DNA from: Mesostigma viride
Taxonomy: Eukaryota > Streptophyta > Mesostigmatophyceae > Mesostigmatales > Mesostigmataceae
DNA: 28,098 nt
NCBI GenBank assembly: GCA_009746045.1
Contig: RPFO01001768.1
Span: 5,001-33,098, forward strand
Direction: 5' to 3'
Shown here in pieces: positions 10,300 to 19,254 of this stretch (positions are counted from its first letter, which is position 1; every line of letters begins with the position of its first letter). The notes beneath the pieces were generated by a model. The model saw only the letters and a program-made list of their open reading frames with translations, did no database searches and was not told where the DNA came from. The translations under genes and the position numbers were made by a program.

Positions 10300-11535
10300 T
10301 ATTGCCTTCATGCGTGAGTTGAGCAGGAGACTGGCTGGGTGTGTGGCTGGCTAGGTGAGCGGGGCGTGTATGGGGTGTTGCAATGGTGAGGGCATGCGAG
10401 GCGGGCACATGCCTGGCTGGTTTGGGTGTTGGGTAGTTAGGTGGTTCGGTGATTGTGTTGTTGAGTGGTTAGGTGGTTAGGTGGTTGTATAGCTGGGTGA
10501 TTGGTTGTTTGGTTGTTTGATTGCCCAGAGAGCCTTGGGTGGGAGGCTTGGGCTATAGATGCTTCAAGGGATGCCTAGGCGTGGGTGGGTTCAATGGCAG
10601 GTGGGTGGCTGATAGGTGGATGCTTTGGTAAATGGCTGGCTGCGTAGGTGGGAGCACAGGCAGTTGGAGAGGGTGGGTGGCTGGCTGGCTGGTCATGGTG
10701 GGTGGATGAGTGCAAGGGCGGTCGGTTATTGGCAGATGCCCAGGTGGCTGGGTGATGATAGGCTTTGGGGACTTTGAAGTGGGTGGGTTGTTGGATGCAT
10801 GAGTGAAACAACTGCACGTTTTTGAGGGTGGTGTGTTGGTGGTTGGTTGGTTAGGGATGTATGTGTGTGTGTGGGTTGGTGGGTGGGCCATTGGTGGCTG
10901 GTGGCTGGTGGATGTGTAGATGACTAGATGTGGGTGGGTGGGCGAAGGGACGGGTAGATGGACGGGTGGGCGCACAGATATGGATGCGTGGATGGGTTTA
11001 TGGTTGGGACCGACTCACCTATCACGGGTGAAGGGCTGTGCAGGTTTGGGGTGAGGTAGGTGCCGGGGTGCTGGCTGAGAAAATGCATGTGTGGGTGGGT
11101 CAGTGGGTGGGTCAGTGGGTATAAGGGTGTGGGGGCAGTGAATGGTTGAGTGGGTAGGTGCGTGGGTGGGTCAACTGTGGGTGGCCGGACGGGTGCATAT
11201 GGGGCCAGCTGGCTGGGTGTTTAGGTGGTTGGGTGGTTGGGTGGTTGGCTCATTGGATGGGGGAATGCCTGCTTATTACCTAGTTGGTGTGTGGGTTGCG
11301 CAGGTGCCTTGGTGGGTGGGTGGATGTCCAAGTGGGTTGGTAGGTGGTTGGGTGCCTAGGTGCACGCATGGTTGTATAAGTTGGGTAAGCACGTGCGCGG
11401 CTGGCTTGGTGGGTGGGTCACTGGGTGGGAGGACAGGTGGCTGTCTGGGTGCACGGGCGCGCGAGTGTGTGAGCAGTTGTGTGGGTGGGTGGCCAGGTGG
11501 CTGCATGGGTGGGCGACTGCATGGGTGGCTTGGTG
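10300..11535. repeat. G/T-rich minisatellite (GGTGGGTGG/GGCTGGCTGG type)
   Basis: The plus strand is poor in C and made of degenerate 4-bp words (GGTT, GGGT, GGCT, GGAT) that drift along the tract. Open frames here translate to Trp/Gly-rich or Pro/Thr/His-rich strings and are artefacts. From about 10651 the tract is also copy 1 of the segmental duplication. Confidence 0.8.
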
Positions 11536-12046
11536 CGCACAAAGTGCAAGAGATGGAGACATGGGATATGCCAATGCCATATCATGTGAGCATACGTGGA
11601 TGCCAGGTGACATGTGCCAGCGTTGGGGTCACTGCACCTTGATATGCTCGCTCGGCATATTCTCGACATGTATTACTGTACACGCAGTGTATATCATGCA
11701 TGGTGCGTGTTGGTAGCATTCAAATGGCTGTGTTAGTGATGTGGCATGTATTATTCACCTTTCCTTCCCATTTTGCAATGTGCCAAGTAGTTTAGAGGCA
11801 CGGTGTCATGGGGTATACATATGGACATGCACTGCACATCACAGCTTTGTGGCATACTGGCAATGCCTACCTTACATGATGGATTCTGCTAGCAATGGTC
11901 ACCACTCAGGCATTCACATGCACCAAGGTTTTGCACACTGTTTGTACTAGTCATTCTTGAGTTGCCTGCAAAGATTTAAATGATGCGCCCCAGCTTGGAG
12001 AATGTTTTGGTGGGTAATGTTGTTAAAATTGTGGGTAAAAAAGCAA

Positions 12047-12082
12047 AAAATGGTGACAATTGCTGGCAAATGTCACCATTTT
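12047..12082. repeat. 12-bp inverted repeat
   Basis: AAAATGGTGACA (12047-12058) is the exact reverse complement of TGTCACCATTTT (12071-12082), with a 12-nt loop. It contains the GCTGGCAAATGTCACC-type word that recurs through 12.0-17.1 kb. Confidence 0.8.
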
Positions 12083-12213
12083 GGGCTCTGCATGATCTGA
12101 ATTTCTGCTCATGACTTGTTGAGACCTTGCTTCAGGTGCTGGCATGATGGCAATAAGTTTTGGTGGCATTCTGACATTATTTGGGTTAAATATTGATTTT
12201 AAATGGCCATTAA

Positions 12214-12249
12214 TGACAAATGCTAGCAAAATTTTGCTAGCATTTGTCA
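12214..12249. repeat. 36-bp perfect palindrome
   Basis: Two 18-nt halves, TGACAAATGCTAGCAAAA and its exact complement, abut without a loop. Copy 2 of the duplication retains only something like the right half (near 16350). The palindrome therefore either arose in copy 1 or decayed in copy 2. Confidence 0.85.
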
Positions 12250-12576
12250 CCAACTAGGGCTCCAAATGGCGTAGAACTTTGTACAAGGTCAGAACAACTA
12301 TTATTCATCACCACTGCAAAGTTACAGCATAATCTGAGATCAACTATTGTTTCTATGCAAGTGCAAGTGGTTTAGGTGGCCAGTTTTGGCCTTGGATCTG
12401 GAGTTAACTTAAGCAGGGAGTACCATGTAAACTTAACATTTTGACTCAACTACTCCACCACTAGCCAGACACATCCCGGGGAGTGGTGGGATCCAATCCT
12501 AGGTCAATCGGACAATAAACTTGCCATGGGCCATAATTTATGTAAAAAAAAGGCCATTTCAAGGTGTTGTGTCCAT

Positions 12577-12790
12577 TGGCCATGTTTGTTGCCCATGTCA
12601 GTTAGCGCAGTTTAGGATGTGTTGTTTTGTTGTTTAGCTGGGTTGGCATAGGCCTTACACTCTAACCCAGGGGAAACAGAGAAAATGCTTGTTAGGCATG
12701 TGAATGCTACCATCAGTGTTCACATAGTTGCCATGCACCAAGTGCATTGTCGTGTCTGCCTCATCATCTGCCGGTTCACCATGCGTTGAT
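12577..12790. repeat. ~215-bp direct repeat, copy 1
   Basis: This stretch is nearly identical to 12929-13142, with only a handful of substitutions. Both begin TTGGCCATGTTTGTTGCCCA and end near GTTCACCATGCGTTG. On the minus strand both carry an open frame with the same stop and the shared string MPNKHFLCFPWVRV. The differences between copies mostly change amino acids, so the frame is probably not under protein constraint. Confidence 0.8.
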
Positions 12791-12928
12791 TTCTGACTTT
12801 CCCTTGTTCTAATGATGTGACAATACTTCAATGTGCTGAGCCAACCATGCTTGATGTAATTTACTGCATGCAAGCTGCCATAATACCATGATCCTGTTGG
12901 ATGATCCTACTTGGTTCCTTGTCCTCCA

Positions 12929-13142
12929 TTGGCCATGTTTGTTGCCCATGTCAGTTAGGGCAGTTTAGGATGTGTTGTTTTGTTGTTTACCTTGGTTGGC
13001 ATAGGCCTTACACTCTAACCCAGGGGAAACAAAGAAAATGCTTGTTAGGCATGTGAGTGCTACCATCAGTGTTCACATGGTTGCCATGCACCCAGTGCAT
13101 TGTCGTGTCTGCCTCAGCATCTGCCGGTTCACCATGCGTTGC
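12929..13142. repeat. ~215-bp direct repeat, copy 2
   Basis: This is the second copy of the 12577-12790 repeat, offset by 352 bp in the same orientation. It ends just before the first recognisable exon of the decayed host gene at 13208. Confidence 0.8.
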
Positions 13143-13207
13143 TTTATGCCTTGTTCCCCCGCTCCGCATTCGTTGGCATTCCGTTTTGGCGTTGCCGTTG
13201 AATACAG

Positions 13208-14470
13208 GTGAGGGAATGCAAAGAACCGCTTGACTTCTCTGCAGCATCAGCAAAGTATGATGTACATGGCAACCCATGGAAGCGTGCGGCGGGGGCAAAA
13301 TATATGCTACAGGAATTGAGAAAATGGCATCAACAAAATCGCACGCTGTGGAAGAGCGTTAAAGTGGTAAAACAACGCCACAATGGAGGTGTGACCAGTC
13401 GGCTTCAGGGAAGAGTAGCGGTGAGTCACTCTCTTATTTTAGTTGGCGGCAATTCATTGCTGTGATGCAGGCTGCCATGCCAGCAGTCTTCCCTAATGTG
13501 TATGGTAGGAGTACAAGACTAAGGCAGTTATGTTGCTGGCCTCTGCACTGACCCTCCCGCTACATTGTTGGTAATGTTGCTGCTTGGTTGGCTTTCCTTT
13601 GACGTGCATATCGTCCAATTCTGTGATGCAGATTGAACGCCTAAGCAGCCACATCTATATCTGGAGCAAGGCATGAACGGCAGCAGAAAAGAGAGAGGAA
13701 GAGAGGGAAAGAGAGGCTGCGGAGAAGCGCGAGGAACAGCTAAGATGCAAGAGGCAACGGGTGGAGGAACATGGCAACGAAGCCAGCGGTAGTGGGAGCT
13801 GCGAGCGAGCACGTCAACTGCGGTGGATGCACACGTGGGGGAGGCACATGCGGGGCAAGCATGTGTAGGCCTGCAAATCGTGCCAGGGCCCACCGTGATT
13901 GCAATTGCCGAGTTCCTGCTGAAGCGAGCACTGGCCTCCTTTCCGCAGTTGGCAGCCAAGGACGCGACAATCACGCTTGTGGAGAGTTTGTGTAAGGAAG
14001 AACCTGGACTCGGCATCGGGCAGTCCAGCGGTGGACCTGCTGAACAACACAGCCTGTGCCCTTGCGAATGCCGCGCTGCAGTTGGTCTCCAACTCCGTCC
14101 ATCCATGTTGATGGCAAGGTTAGTTGTGCCACATTTTCTTCCTGTTTTGGGTATGACGCATCAATAATTGCCCCTTGTATGTACGGGTGCGGTCGATTGA
14201 CCTCCCTCCAGCAACATTGCAACATCCGTTACTGACGTCCACTGCGGCGGATGCGTTCCTCCAGCATGTTAGTTGCCTTGTGAGCTGTAATTGTGCAGGG
14301 TGTCGTCAGTACATCCGATGAGAAGGATAACAAGGAGCTCAAGTGTCACTGGTGTTGCCTGGTTGATGGCGCGCGTAATATCCATGGGCATCAGCATATG
14401 GTCCCAAACACACTCAAACGGCTGGCCGAGTCGCTGGGAGAGGCAGTCCACATGCAGTTGGAGAGGGTGG
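13208..14470 (+). pseudogene. Decayed multi-exon host gene fragment
   Basis: Three exon-like blocks follow AG acceptors. 13208-13420 encodes 71 residues with HGNPWKRAAGAKYMLQELRK and ends at GTGAGT. The block from 13632 encodes SSHIYIWSK and then, after an in-frame TGA at 13674, a charged coiled coil (EKREEERERE...). Frame-shifted remnants continue to about 14120. 14299-14470 encodes KELKCHWCCLVDGARN and then SLGEAVHMQLER. The last block runs straight into the (GGGA)n tract and the segmental duplication, so the gene is truncated there. I do not recognise the family. The stop, frameshifts and truncation indicate a pseudogene, but the exons look like genuine former coding sequence. Confidence 0.5.
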
Positions 14471-16545
14471 GTGGGTGGGGTGGCGGGAGGGAGGGAGGGA
14501 GGGAGGGAGGGAGGGAGGGAGGGAGGGAGGGAGGGAGGGAGAGGGAGGGAGGGAGGGAGGGAGGGAGGGAGGGAGGGAGGGAGGGAGGGAGGGAGGGAGG
14601 GAGGGAGGGAGGGAGGGAGGGAGGGAGGAGGGAGGGAGGGAGGGAGGGAGGGAGGGAGGGAGGGAGGGAGGGAGGGGGAGGGAGGGAGGGAGGAGGGAGG
14701 GAGGGAGGGAGGGAGGGGGTGGGTGGGTGGTTATGGTGGGTGGATGGGTGCAAGGGTGGTTGCTTATAAGTGAATCGCCAGGTGGCTGGGGGATCGACGG
14801 GGTTTGGGAACTCCTAGGTGGGTGCATTGTTGGATGCCTGAGTGAAACTGTTGCATGGGCTGGAGGATTTGCACCGTTGGTTTGTGGCGGGTGGATGTGT
14901 AGCTGTGATTAGAAGTGGGTGGGGTGAGCGATGGGGAAGGTAGATGGGTGGGTGGGTGCACGGATATGGGTGGGTGGGTGGTTTTGTAGTTGGGATCGAC
15001 TCACCTAGCGCGGGTGGAGGGCTGTGCATGTTAGGGGTGAGATGGGTGGGTGACTGGCTGAGAGGATGTGGATGTGTGAGGGTGAGTGGGTGCAGGTCGG
15101 TGGGTATAAGGGTATGGGGGAAAGAGTGGTCGAGTGGGAAGGGGCGTGGGTGGGTCAGGGGTGGGCGGCCTGGTGGGCACACATGGGGCCAGCTGGCTGG
15201 GTGGTTAGGTGGCTGCGTGGTTTTAGTAATGGGTGCCTGGATAAAAGGATGGGTGTATGCCTCCTTATTGCCTAGGTGGGTAGATTGCATATGTGGCTAG
15301 CTGGGTGGGTGGATGTCCCAGTGGGTGGGTATGTGGCTGGGTGCCTGGGTGCACGAGTGGTTAGATAGGTTGGTTTAGTAGGTGCGTGGCTGGCTGGCTG
15401 GGTCACCGGGTGGGTGGACCAGTGGGTGGCTGGGTACTCAGGTGCGCAAGTGTATGAGTACTTGTGTGGGTGGGCCAGGTGGATGCATGGGTGGGTGACT
15501 GCATGGGTGACTCGGTACGCACAAAGGGCAACGGATATAGACATGGGGATATGCCAATGCCTTGGGGTGAGCATACGTGGATGCCAGGTGACATGTGCCA
15601 GCCTGTCGTAGTTATACTATACCTTGGCGTTTGCTTGGCGTGTCGTTGCCAATAATTTCACACAGGATGTACATGGTACGTGTTGGTAGCAATCACATGG
15701 CTGTGTTAGTGAGTGATGTTGCATGTATTGTTCAGCTTTCTTTCCCATTTTGCAATGTGCCAAGGTTCTTAAGTAGTTTAGAAGTATGGTGTCATGGGGT
15801 ATACATCAAGGAGACAACCAGCGCAGGCCAGAAATCGGGAGAATCCGGACCATGGTAGCTCACATGCATGTGCACTGCACATCACACATTTGTGGCATAC
15901 TCGCAATGTCTACCTTACATCTTGCATTCTGTTAGGAACAGTCGCCACTCAGGCATTCACATGCACCAGGGTTTCGCTCACTGTTTGTGCTGTAGTCATC
16001 GTTAAATCAAAAATCTTTACAAAGCCTGGCAATTGTCATAATGTTGGGCTCCTTATGACATGAGATTTTGCACACGAAGTTTTGCGACCATGCTTCAGAT
16101 GCTTGCATGATGACGACCAGTTTTGGTTGTAATATGACATGGTGGTGCAGGTGCCCTGGTGCACCTAGAGCAGGGGTAGCTTACATTCCCACCCTTGCAT
16201 GAAGTAGCATAGAATGTATTAAAAGCCATATGCCCCTTCTCAGGGATATGTGCTACATTTACTCCCAACGGAGTGATGTTGATAACTAATTAATTAATTA
16301 ATGACATCATATTAATTTTTAAAATCATTATTGATAGCAACACTACCTTGTTAGCATTTGTTACCATTCAGGGCTCCAAATGCCCTGAGGCGTTGTACAA
16401 GGTCTGAACAACCGTAATTCATTGTGGCTGTTAAGTTCCAGCTTCGTCGGGCATAATTCGTCAAACTATCTAAGTGCAAACGTTGTTTGGAAGGGACTCA
16501 TTTTGGCCTTAATTAAGGATCTGGAGCAGGAGCACGTATTCCATG
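14454..16545 (+). repeat. Segmental duplication, copy 2
   Basis: The tract is collinear with 10651-12430 (anchors listed there). It differs by a (GGGA)n expansion near its left edge, by an insertion around 15800-15850, and by a separate ~150-bp segment near 16145-16285. The left edge coincides with the end of a coding block (ATGCAGTTGGAGAGG). Shared G-rich microhomology may therefore have mediated the duplication. Confidence 0.8.
14485..14717. repeat. (GGGA)n microsatellite, about 230 bp
   Basis: A nearly uninterrupted GGGA tetranucleotide tract with a few variant units (GAGAGGGA, GGAGGAGG, GGGGGAGG). Frames through it translate to repeated GGRE or PSLP strings and are not genes. It is absent from the matching place in copy 1 near 10670. 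Confidence 0.95.
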
Positions 16546-17060
16546 GACTGATGGGGGTGGGTGCATTAGAACTAAGCCGCGAAGACTAGCTGATCTCACT
16601 CTAATCTTATATACAAAGTTGTCTCCTTGATAATATACAAAGTTGTCTCTCTACAAAATCCTAACTACTCTACTCAGTCACGCACCCCTTCCTCCTGGCG
16701 TGGGGGAGGGGGGGCTCTTACATCGCCATGCGTCCAGGCATGATTTGTCTCGCTTCATGTACCATGATTGCCTTTAATTTGACCATTAATTAATTAATTA
16801 ATTATCTTCCATCATCATTCCGTCATCATTCCGTCATCGCGACTAGCAAATGTGCACCACCCTTATGCTGGCATCTGCCACCCCTATAGTGACCCTATAG
16901 TGACCGCGGCCTAGGATGGGGTCTCACCCTAGCTAAAACTTAAACCCTGAACCCAAACCCGTCTCCAGACTTTCCTTGACCCCATGGCATATGGGGGCAC
17001 TGCTCACCAGGGTTGTGACATTTAGGCTGGCATCTGTCACCGCCCCCCGGCAGTTGTGAT
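16546..17060. other. Intergenic sequence with small repeats
   Basis: No gene is seen. It contains (TTAA)n at 16785-16804, a short duplicated ATACAAAGTTGTCTC (about 16610 and 16635), a CGTCATCATTC duplication near 16820, and two GCTGGCATCTG(C/T)CACC words (near 16868 and 17028). Confidence 0.55.
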
Positions 17061-17083
17061 GGTGTGTTGGGGTGTGAGAGTGA

Positions 17084-17463
17084 TGGCGAAAAATTGCACG
17101 TACTTACTCTATATATAAAGAACGCCCAATTTTTCGCCACCCTGCCACCCCTTGGCGCGGGTCATAGGAGGTGTTTGTCAAGGTGTGAGAGTGATGGCGA
17201 AAAATTGCACGTACTTACTCTATATATAAAGAACGCCCAATTTTTCGCCACCCTGCCACCCCTTGGCGCGGGTCATAGGAGGTGTTTGTCAAGGTGTGAG
17301 AGTGATGGCGAAAAATTGCACGTACTTACTCTATATATAAAGAACGCCCAATTTTTCGCCACCTCCCCCCACTGGCCGGCGCCGGGGTTGGCGTGAGTTG
17401 TTGGATGTGGCGAAAAATTGCACGTACTTACTCTTAAGAGAAAGAACGCCCAATTTTTCGCCA
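17084..17463. repeat. Four tandem 56-nt hairpin units
   Basis: Four hairpins lie at 17084-17139, 17195-17250, 17306-17361 and 17408-17463. Each has identical 13-bp arms, TGGCGAAAAATTG and CAATTTTTCGCCA, around a 30-nt loop. The first three are in a 111-bp tandem array that is essentially identical between units. The fourth is 102 bp further on with unrelated spacer, and its loop reads CTCTTAAGAG instead of CTCTATATATA. Arms and outer loop are conserved while the spacers are not, so the hairpin looks like the mobile or selected unit. Confidence 0.9.
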
Positions 17464-17778
17464 TGTCCTCGCATGGTGAGGGGAGGCGGCGAGGGCCGCG
17501 CGGCGGTGTGTGCAGAGTGTTAGGGATATATTACTCTGAAAACTCATACGACCTATGCAAGAATCCCATACGACCCGTGTCGATGCATGAGAGGTTTACT
17601 CGTTTAACCCATAGTTAGAACTGCATTTCGAGACGAATGAAAATTGTTTTTCAGCATGCATTGACGCGTTGTATACTGCATAAACGAATTCATTAAAATT
17701 TATATCACGTCCACATTCGTTATCAGCTCAACAAGAGCGAAATGGCAAGCTCGTTGCCGTCGTCAACAAGACGACACT
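17464..17778. other. Intergenic sequence left of the viral block
   Basis: AT-rich sequence with no supported gene. It separates the hairpin array from the first minus-strand ORF. If the viral insertion includes the 17779-18354 gene, its left boundary could lie here, but no terminal repeat can be identified without the other end. Confidence 0.4.
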
Positions 17779-18354
17779 CTACTCCTTGTCCTTAGAGTTT
17801 CCAGTCTGGCTCTTCACAACGTTCGAGCCGGTCTTCCTCTTGTAGACATGGCCGTGGGAGTTTGACGCTTCCTCGCGGCTCCTCTTCCTGCCATGGGAAG
17901 TGGCGGTCTTTGCGTCCTCGAACCCCTTCTTTGCCTCCTCCCATGCCTTGTAGAGGGTAACAGGGGCAATTCCTGGCTGGCGTTTGGACTTGGAGAAGCC
18001 ATCGACGAATTCGTCGACCATCTTAACGCATCCGTCGGCTTGGTCGAGGCGAATCCACTCACATCGGTCCTCGACCTTCCTCGGCCTTGCCGCGTTCCTC
18101 TCGTAGACCCACTCGACGCAAATTTTGGGCGTCTTGCGGTCGACATCGTCATATCCAGCGTCGTGAATCTTGAAAACCTCGCAGGTAGGTCCGGTGCCTC
18201 CAACAGCACCGGGTGCCCCGGACAAAAGGGAGACCTGATGCGTCAGGTATACGAGCTGGTCCGATATCTTTGTCTGGCCGTCCTCGAGACCATCGAGGTA
18301 TTTTCCAAGCGTGGCGAGCGCCTTCTCGCAGGGCCCTGCGTGTCGGGAAGCCAT
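17779..18354 (-). CDS. Hypothetical basic-tailed protein, 191 aa
   Basis: An intact ATG-to-TAG frame. The N-terminal third (ALATLGKYLDGLEDGQTKIS) looks helical. The middle has VEWVYERN and CEWIRLDQADGCVKMVDEF. The C-terminus is lysine/arginine-rich with two clusters that look like nuclear localisation signals (GRKRSREE near residue 153 and YKRKTG near 170). No family is recognised. It has the same strand and GC-rich codon style as the viral genes to its right. It lacks the AT-rich TCTA element that precedes them and is separated from them by ~150 bp, so it may be a viral gene of another expression class or a host gene. It is one of the few undamaged frames here. Confidence 0.55.
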   Translation of the reverse strand: MASRHAGPCEKALATLGKYLDGLEDGQTKISDQLVYLTHQVSLLSGAPGAVGGTGPTCEVFKIHDAGYDDVDRKTPKICVEWVYERNAARPRKVEDRCEWIRLDQADGCVKMVDEFVDGFSKSKRQPGIAPVTLYKAWEEAKKGFEDAKTATSHGRKRSREEASNSHGHVYKRKTGSNVVKSQTGNSKDKE

Positions 18355-18503
18355 GGCTACCGGCAGAGGGCTTGCAACGTGAGATGCGTGCCCTGCACGT
18401 GATTTTGCCTATTTGTGCACCGTGTGCAAAGGTCCGTTACGTCTGCTGGCACGGCCTGGACAGGGCGCGAAGGTGGCGAGACTTGCACAAGTGTCGAACT
18501 TGT

Positions 18504-18677
18504 CTAAAATTTGCAATGATGCAAGTCCAGAGTGGCCTCTACCACGTGGCGAGTTCTGGGACGTGAATTCAGGTAAACGGACTCGTAAGCTCGCGCGTAC
18601 TCGGGGTCGTTTCTCATACGCCTGAACGAATTCTCCAAGGTGTCCACCAATGTGAATTTTCCAAGGCATCCACCCAT
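18504..18677 (-). CDS. Small protein with MGGC N-terminus, 57 aa
   Basis: An ATG frame of 57 codons starting MGGCLGKFTLVDTLENSFRR and ending HHCKF. The N-terminus fits the N-myristoylation pattern (Gly2, with Gly at position 6), and Cys4 is a possible palmitoylation site, so membrane attachment is plausible. It follows the 170-aa gene by 26 nt on the same strand. No TCTA element is visible. The frame may have been longer: another frame through 18410-18500 is also open. Short length makes this tentative. Confidence 0.35.
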   Translation of the reverse strand: MGGCLGKFTLVDTLENSFRRMRNDPEYARAYESVYLNSRPRTRHVVEATLDLHHCKF

Positions 18678-18703
18678 ACATATTGTCGTATAATGCACAG
18701 AAA

Positions 18704-19216
18704 TTACTTACCGTGACATTTGCATTTAGTAAAACCTCGCACCCTCTCAAATTGTAACACGCAGACGAAAGATTCATATGCAGCAACGTTTTGATATTCC
18801 GTGTCTCCTACGTCCCTATCTATGTGGGCCAACCTTATCTCCAGAATGCCTCCGTTCCTAAAGAGATGTGGATTCCTCAAATTGAAATATGCGTGATCAT
18901 TGATCAAAGAATAGTCGAAAGTGGTCGTGGTTGCTGTTGCTTTTTTGCATATTTCTGATCCCAGCACAACCCCCTGGTCCAAATTGTGCTCACCACCCAA
19001 GAAACTAGGGGATACCAAGCCAATGAGCACATGTGGGGGGGTGCTTTCGATCCCCGCAATGGATGCAAAGTGAAGCCCGCCTCTCCAATCCCCGTCGATG
19101 ATGGGAGCACTCGGATCTGGCTTAATTTTAAAACGAAATGCCGCGTTCTCGACGTCACTGTCACTCGACGAGGCCTCGCTGTCAAGTACTATCTGGTAAT
19201 AATTTGGATAGTCCAT
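18704..19216 (-). CDS. Putative minor-capsid-like structural protein, 170 aa
   Basis: An intact frame. After an N-terminal strand and Ser/Asp-rich segment (LDSEASSSDSD) it has FRFKIKPDPSAPIIDGDWRG near residues 28-47. This is the extended-strand, Pro-X-Gly-X-Trp pattern seen near the start of minor structural proteins of Polinton-type viruses. Near the C-terminus ILEIRLAHIDRD and FVCVLQFER echo the closing strands of the 23698-22924 product (ITIRLLDEDD ... LQLSF). I infer a jelly-roll-like capsid component paralogous to, or convergent with, that protein. An AAATATCTA element lies 17 nt upstream of the ATG. The stop is embedded in GGTAAGTAA, a perfect splice-donor match, so splicing to a longer C-terminus cannot be excluded. 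Confidence 0.6.
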   Translation of the reverse strand: MDYPNYYQIVLDSEASSSDSDVENAAFRFKIKPDPSAPIIDGDWRGGLHFASIAGIESTPPHVLIGLVSPSFLGGEHNLDQGVVLGSEICKKATATTTTFDYSLINDHAYFNLRNPHLFRNGGILEIRLAHIDRDVGDTEYQNVAAYESFVCVLQFERVRGFTKCKCHGK

Positions 19217-19254
19217 TGCTTACATGATATGGATAGATATTTAGTTATAGAGGC
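19217..19254 (-). promoter_or_regulatory. TCTA promoter of the 170-aa gene
   Basis: The 38-nt gap carries ACTAAATATCTATCC (minus strand). TCTA lies at 19237-19234, 17 nt before the ATG at 19216. Confidence 0.55.

Larger units (their letters stand above)
10651..12430 (+). repeat. Segmental duplication, copy 1
   Basis: The tract is collinear with about 14454-16545 in the same orientation. Anchors in order are GCAGTTGGAGAGGGTGGGTG at the start, GACTCACCTA near 11013, ATATGCCAATGCC near 11565, CATACGTGGATGCCAGGTGA near 11590, TCCCATTTTGCAATGTGCCA near 11767, GGCATTCACATGCACCA near 11909, GGGCTCCAAATG near 12258 and TTGGCCTT near 12387. Copies are diverged by substitutions and indels, so the duplication is not recent. 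No gene is supported inside. Confidence 0.8.

Noticed and set aside
10553-11716. Several 80-166-residue frames in the G/T-rich tract
   Set aside because: Trp/Gly-rich or Pro/Thr/His-rich products follow from degenerate GGTGGGTGG repeats, and all frames are open because the strand lacks C and stop words.
14291-14773. Long frames coding GGRE/REGG repeats and the antisense PSLPPSLP frames
   Set aside because: They are translations of the (GGGA)n microsatellite. Only the first ~57 residues of the plus-strand frame (before about 14470) look like real exon.
16941-16962. Telomere-like AAACCCTGAACCCAAACCC
   Set aside because: Only about three degenerate units, not a tandem TTTAGGG array. Too short to call an interstitial telomere.
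17064-17396. 110-residue frame with a three-fold repeated ESDGEKLHVLTLYIKNAQFF block
   Set aside because: The repetition is the 111-bp hairpin array read in one frame. The identical arms code on both strands, so the DNA structure, not a protein, explains it.
18409-18786. 125-residue minus-strand frame starting MLHMNLSSACYN
   Set aside because: It overlaps the end of the intact 170-residue gene in another frame and lacks family features. Its distal part may be debris of the MGGC gene, but this is not supportable.
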